From Bacteroidales bacterium (GTDB lineage: Bacteria; Bacteroidota; Bacteroidia; Bacteroidales; UBA12077): a DNA stretch of 16,166 bases. The DNA lies in contig JASGMZ010000039.1 of the NCBI GenBank assembly GCA_030156305.1, positions 1 to 16,166 on the forward strand, written 5' to 3'. Under the pieces are notes generated by a model that was not told the origin of the DNA, did no database searches, and saw only the letters and a program-made list of their open reading frames with translations. This document shows positions 14,055-16,166 of the stretch, piece after piece. Made by a program: the position numbers and the translations under genes. Numbering within the stretch: position 1 is the stretch's first letter; each line of letters starts with the position of its first letter.

Positions 14055-16166
14055 ATGAGCTTTTATACCAATCAACAAGATACTTTAAAAATAGATTTTA
14101 ATGATACGTCGTTTAATCTATTAATGCAGCGAAGAATTCATAAGGTGTTGTTAATCGCCAGTAACTATGATTCTTTTATGCTCGAAGAGGATGGACGTAT
14201 CGACGAACAGATATTTAACGAATATGTTGCATTAAATTTAAGGTATCCACCCATTTTTATTTTAGCAAATTCACCAGAGCAGGCATTTGAGATTCTTAGA
14301 ACCGATAACATTGATTTGGTTATAACCATGCTTCGCATAGGAAATAATGATACGTTTAGTTTTGCAAAAGAAATTAAATCTTTATATCCTAATATCCCTA
14401 TTGTTGTACTTACTCATTTTTCCAGAGAGGTTACCATGCGCCTGGAGAAAGAAGATCTCAGCGCTATCGATTATGTGTTTTGCTGGTTAGGAAATGCCGA
14501 TATATTATTAGCTATTATAAAATTGATTGAGGATCGGATGAATGTTCAACACGATGTTGAAGTAGTTGGAGTACAAACGATTCTTTTAATTGAAGACTCA
14601 ATTCGCTATATTTCAAGTTACTTACCCAATATCTATAAAATAATTTTTAAACAATCGAAGGAATATATGCGCGAAGCGTTAAATGAGCATCAACGTATGT
14701 TGCGTATGAGAGGGCGTCCGAAAATTCTTTTAGCCACTAATTACGAACAGGCTTTAGAAATTTATGAAAAGTATAAGTATAATATGTTGGGTATTATTTC
14801 TGACATAACGTATCCACGAAATGGTGTTAAGGATAAATTAGCAGGAATAAAGTTATGTAAAAAGGTGAGAGAAGATGATGAATTTATGCCTTTGTTGCTT
14901 CAATCATCAGAAATGGATAATAAAAAATATGCCGACGAACTAGGGGTAGGTTTTATCCATAAATATTCTAAAACATTGTCCATTGAGCTGCGAAATTATA
15001 TCATTAAACAATTTGCATTTGGGGAGTTCATTTTTCGTGATCCTGATACCCTAAAACCCATTGGCCGTGCATCAGATTTACAATCATTACAAAATTTGTT
15101 ACTTACTATACCTGATAAATCACTGGAATACCATGCCAGCAGAAATGATTTGTCGAAATGGTTGAATGCGCGAGCTGTTTTTCCTATAGCTCAATTGTTT
15201 AAATTTTTATCGCTTAAAGATTTTAAAAGCCTTAAAGATGCACGAACATATATCTACCGAGCTATATCGAGTTATCGAATGAGTAAAGGGCGAGGCGTAA
15301 TTGCTAAATTTGATAAAAACAGTTTCGACGAGTACCTTATTTTTTCTCGAATTGGTGATGGGTCGATTGGAGGAAAAGCCCGGGGGTTGGCTTTTGTAAA
15401 CTCAATTATTAAAAAGAATCAGATATTCAATAAATTTCCGGGAGTTATTGTTACGATTCCTCGCACGGTAGTATTAAGTACTGATATTTTTGATGAATAT
15501 ATGGAAGATAACAATCTTTACAAGATTGCAATGTCTGATCAGTCTGATGAAATAATATTGGAACACTTTATTAACGCAAAGCTGCCAAGTAGAGTTTATC
15601 AGGATTTATATGCTTTTATTTCAGTAATCCAAAATCCGGTAGCTATCAGGTCGTCATCAAAACTCGAAGATTCACATTATCAGCCCTTTGCAGGAATTTA
15701 TTCTACTTATATGATTCCTAAAACATCAAATAACACTTTAATGATTAAAATGCTTTCGGATGCTATTAAATGTGTTTATGCCTCAGTATATTACAAAAGT
15801 AGCAAGGCCTATATGGCTGCTACTTCAAATGTTATTGATGAAGAAAAAATGGGAATCATATTACAGGAAGTTTGTGGTACTCAATTTGGTAATCGTTTTT
15901 ATCCAACTATTTCGGGTGTAGCCCGATCTATCAATTTTTATCCTATTGATCCGGAAAAATCTGAAGAAGGAATTGCTAACATTGCTTATGGCCTTGGCAA
16001 ACAAATAGTTGATGGTGGTATTTCATTACGTTTTTCGCCCAGGCATCCAAAAAAGATATTACAACTTTCTAATCCCGAAATGGCTTTAAAAGATACACAG
16101 AAACATTTTTATGCCCTCGATATGTGTCCTACTAAATTTTATCCTTCAACGGATGATGGTATAAAT
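14055..16166 (+). CDS. Receiver/receiver/PPDK-type ATP-grasp protein, paralogue of the preceding gene (partial, 3' end outside window)
   Basis: An open frame from the ATG at 14055 runs to the right edge without a stop (704 complete codons). The ATG at 14044 is excluded because it meets TGA after four codons. The protein starts almost directly with receiver-like domain 1 (about 26-160; phospho-acceptor position Met92). Receiver domain 2 follows (about 173-318; Glu180/Asp181, Asp250, Ser284/285, Lys303), then the same linker (YHASRNDLSKWLNAR at 359-373) and the ATP-grasp part (IGGKARGLAF at 438-447, AIRSSSKLEDS at 530-540, ILQEVCG, YGLGKQIVDGG). It lacks the GAF-like N-terminus of its neighbour. 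The two align across all shared domains and keep the same invariant residues, so they arose by duplication and probably work together; 18 bases separate them. Whether it has the GPGRWGS C-terminal domain lies beyond the window. Confidence 0.88.
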   Translation, partial: MSFYTNQQDTLKIDFNDTSFNLLMQRRIHKVLLIASNYDSFMLEEDGRIDEQIFNEYVALNLRYPPIFILANSPEQAFEILRTDNIDLVITMLRIGNNDTFSFAKEIKSLYPNIPIVVLTHFSREVTMRLEKEDLSAIDYVFCWLGNADILLAIIKLIEDRMNVQHDVEVVGVQTILLIEDSIRYISSYLPNIYKIIFKQSKEYMREALNEHQRMLRMRGRPKILLATNYEQALEIYEKYKYNMLGIISDITYPRNGVKDKLAGIKLCKKVREDDEFMPLLLQSSEMDNKKYADELGVGFIHKYSKTLSIELRNYIIKQFAFGEFIFRDPDTLKPIGRASDLQSLQNLLLTIPDKSLEYHASRNDLSKWLNARAVFPIAQLFKFLSLKDFKSLKDARTYIYRAISSYRMSKGRGVIAKFDKNSFDEYLIFSRIGDGSIGGKARGLAFVNSIIKKNQIFNKFPGVIVTIPRTVVLSTDIFDEYMEDNNLYKIAMSDQSDEIILEHFINAKLPSRVYQDLYAFISVIQNPVAIRSSSKLEDSHYQPFAGIYSTYMIPKTSNNTLMIKMLSDAIKCVYASVYYKSSKAYMAATSNVIDEEKMGIILQEVCGTQFGNRFYPTISGVARSINFYPIDPEKSEEGIANIAYGLGKQIVDGGISLRFSPRHPKKILQLSNPEMALKDTQKHFYALDMCPTKFYPSTDDGIN

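Noticed and set aside
1..16166. Mobile elements, CRISPR arrays, tRNA or rRNA genes
   Set aside because: No transposase-like reading frame, terminal inverted repeats with duplications, regularly spaced repeats or tRNA cloverleaf-like sequence were seen.

Overview
The window looks like a chromosomal segment of an AT-rich member of the Bacteroidota, most likely an anaerobic or fermentative lineage near Bacteroidales/Marinilabiliales. Four things point there: the gene order DUF6089/PorG-like protein, uppS, bamA, ompH, ompH, murI (recalled as the arrangement around PG0189-PG0193 in Porphyromonas gingivalis); Bacteroidota-type BamA and OmpH/Skp sequences; -7-like TAnnTTTG motifs with almost no Shine-Dalgarno sequences; and a two-subunit 2-oxoacid:ferredoxin oxidoreductase of KorAB type. 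The species cannot be named from sequence alone.

Layout: positions 1-5866 form a tight co-directional envelope-biogenesis cluster. It holds two DUF6089-type outer-membrane beta-barrel proteins (the first cut by the left edge), undecaprenyl diphosphate synthase, BamA and two tandem Skp/OmpH-like periplasmic chaperones. It closes with a factor-independent terminator at about 5889-5921. Glutamate racemase (murI) follows at 5937-6725 and meets a gamma-class carbonic anhydrase-like gene (6726-7238, minus strand) tail to tail with no base between the stop codons. A 276-base divergent intergenic region (7239-7514) carries a near-perfect 18-bp hairpin and a 12-bp direct repeat with promoter-like sequence. 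It precedes korA-korB (7515-10384), which ends at a clear terminator.

From 10569 to the right edge lie two adjacent, paralogous, very large genes (1155 aa complete; at least 704 aa, cut by the edge). Each encodes two receiver-like domains, a conserved linker and a PPDK/PEP-synthase-type ATP-grasp domain. The complete copy lacks the phosphohistidine domain and the PEP/pyruvate barrel, and instead ends in an unrecognised C-terminal domain with a GPGRWGS motif. In both copies the first receiver has Met at the phospho-acceptor position while the second keeps the whole Asp/Lys set. Only the first copy has an N-terminal GAF-like domain. This pair is the most interesting part of the window: it resembles a two-component-controlled nucleotide-dependent phosphotransferase or pseudo-enzyme of unknown substrate.

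How the genes fit together: the left cluster covers lipid carrier synthesis (UppS), outer-membrane protein chaperoning (Skp-like) and insertion (BamA), probable type IX secretion parts (PorG-like) and the D-Glu supply for peptidoglycan (MurI). KorAB links 2-oxoglutarate/succinyl-CoA metabolism to ferredoxin. The receiver/ATP-grasp pair is a separate unit behind the korB terminator. No mobile element, CRISPR array, tRNA or rRNA was seen. No gene-free stretch exceeds 300 bases.
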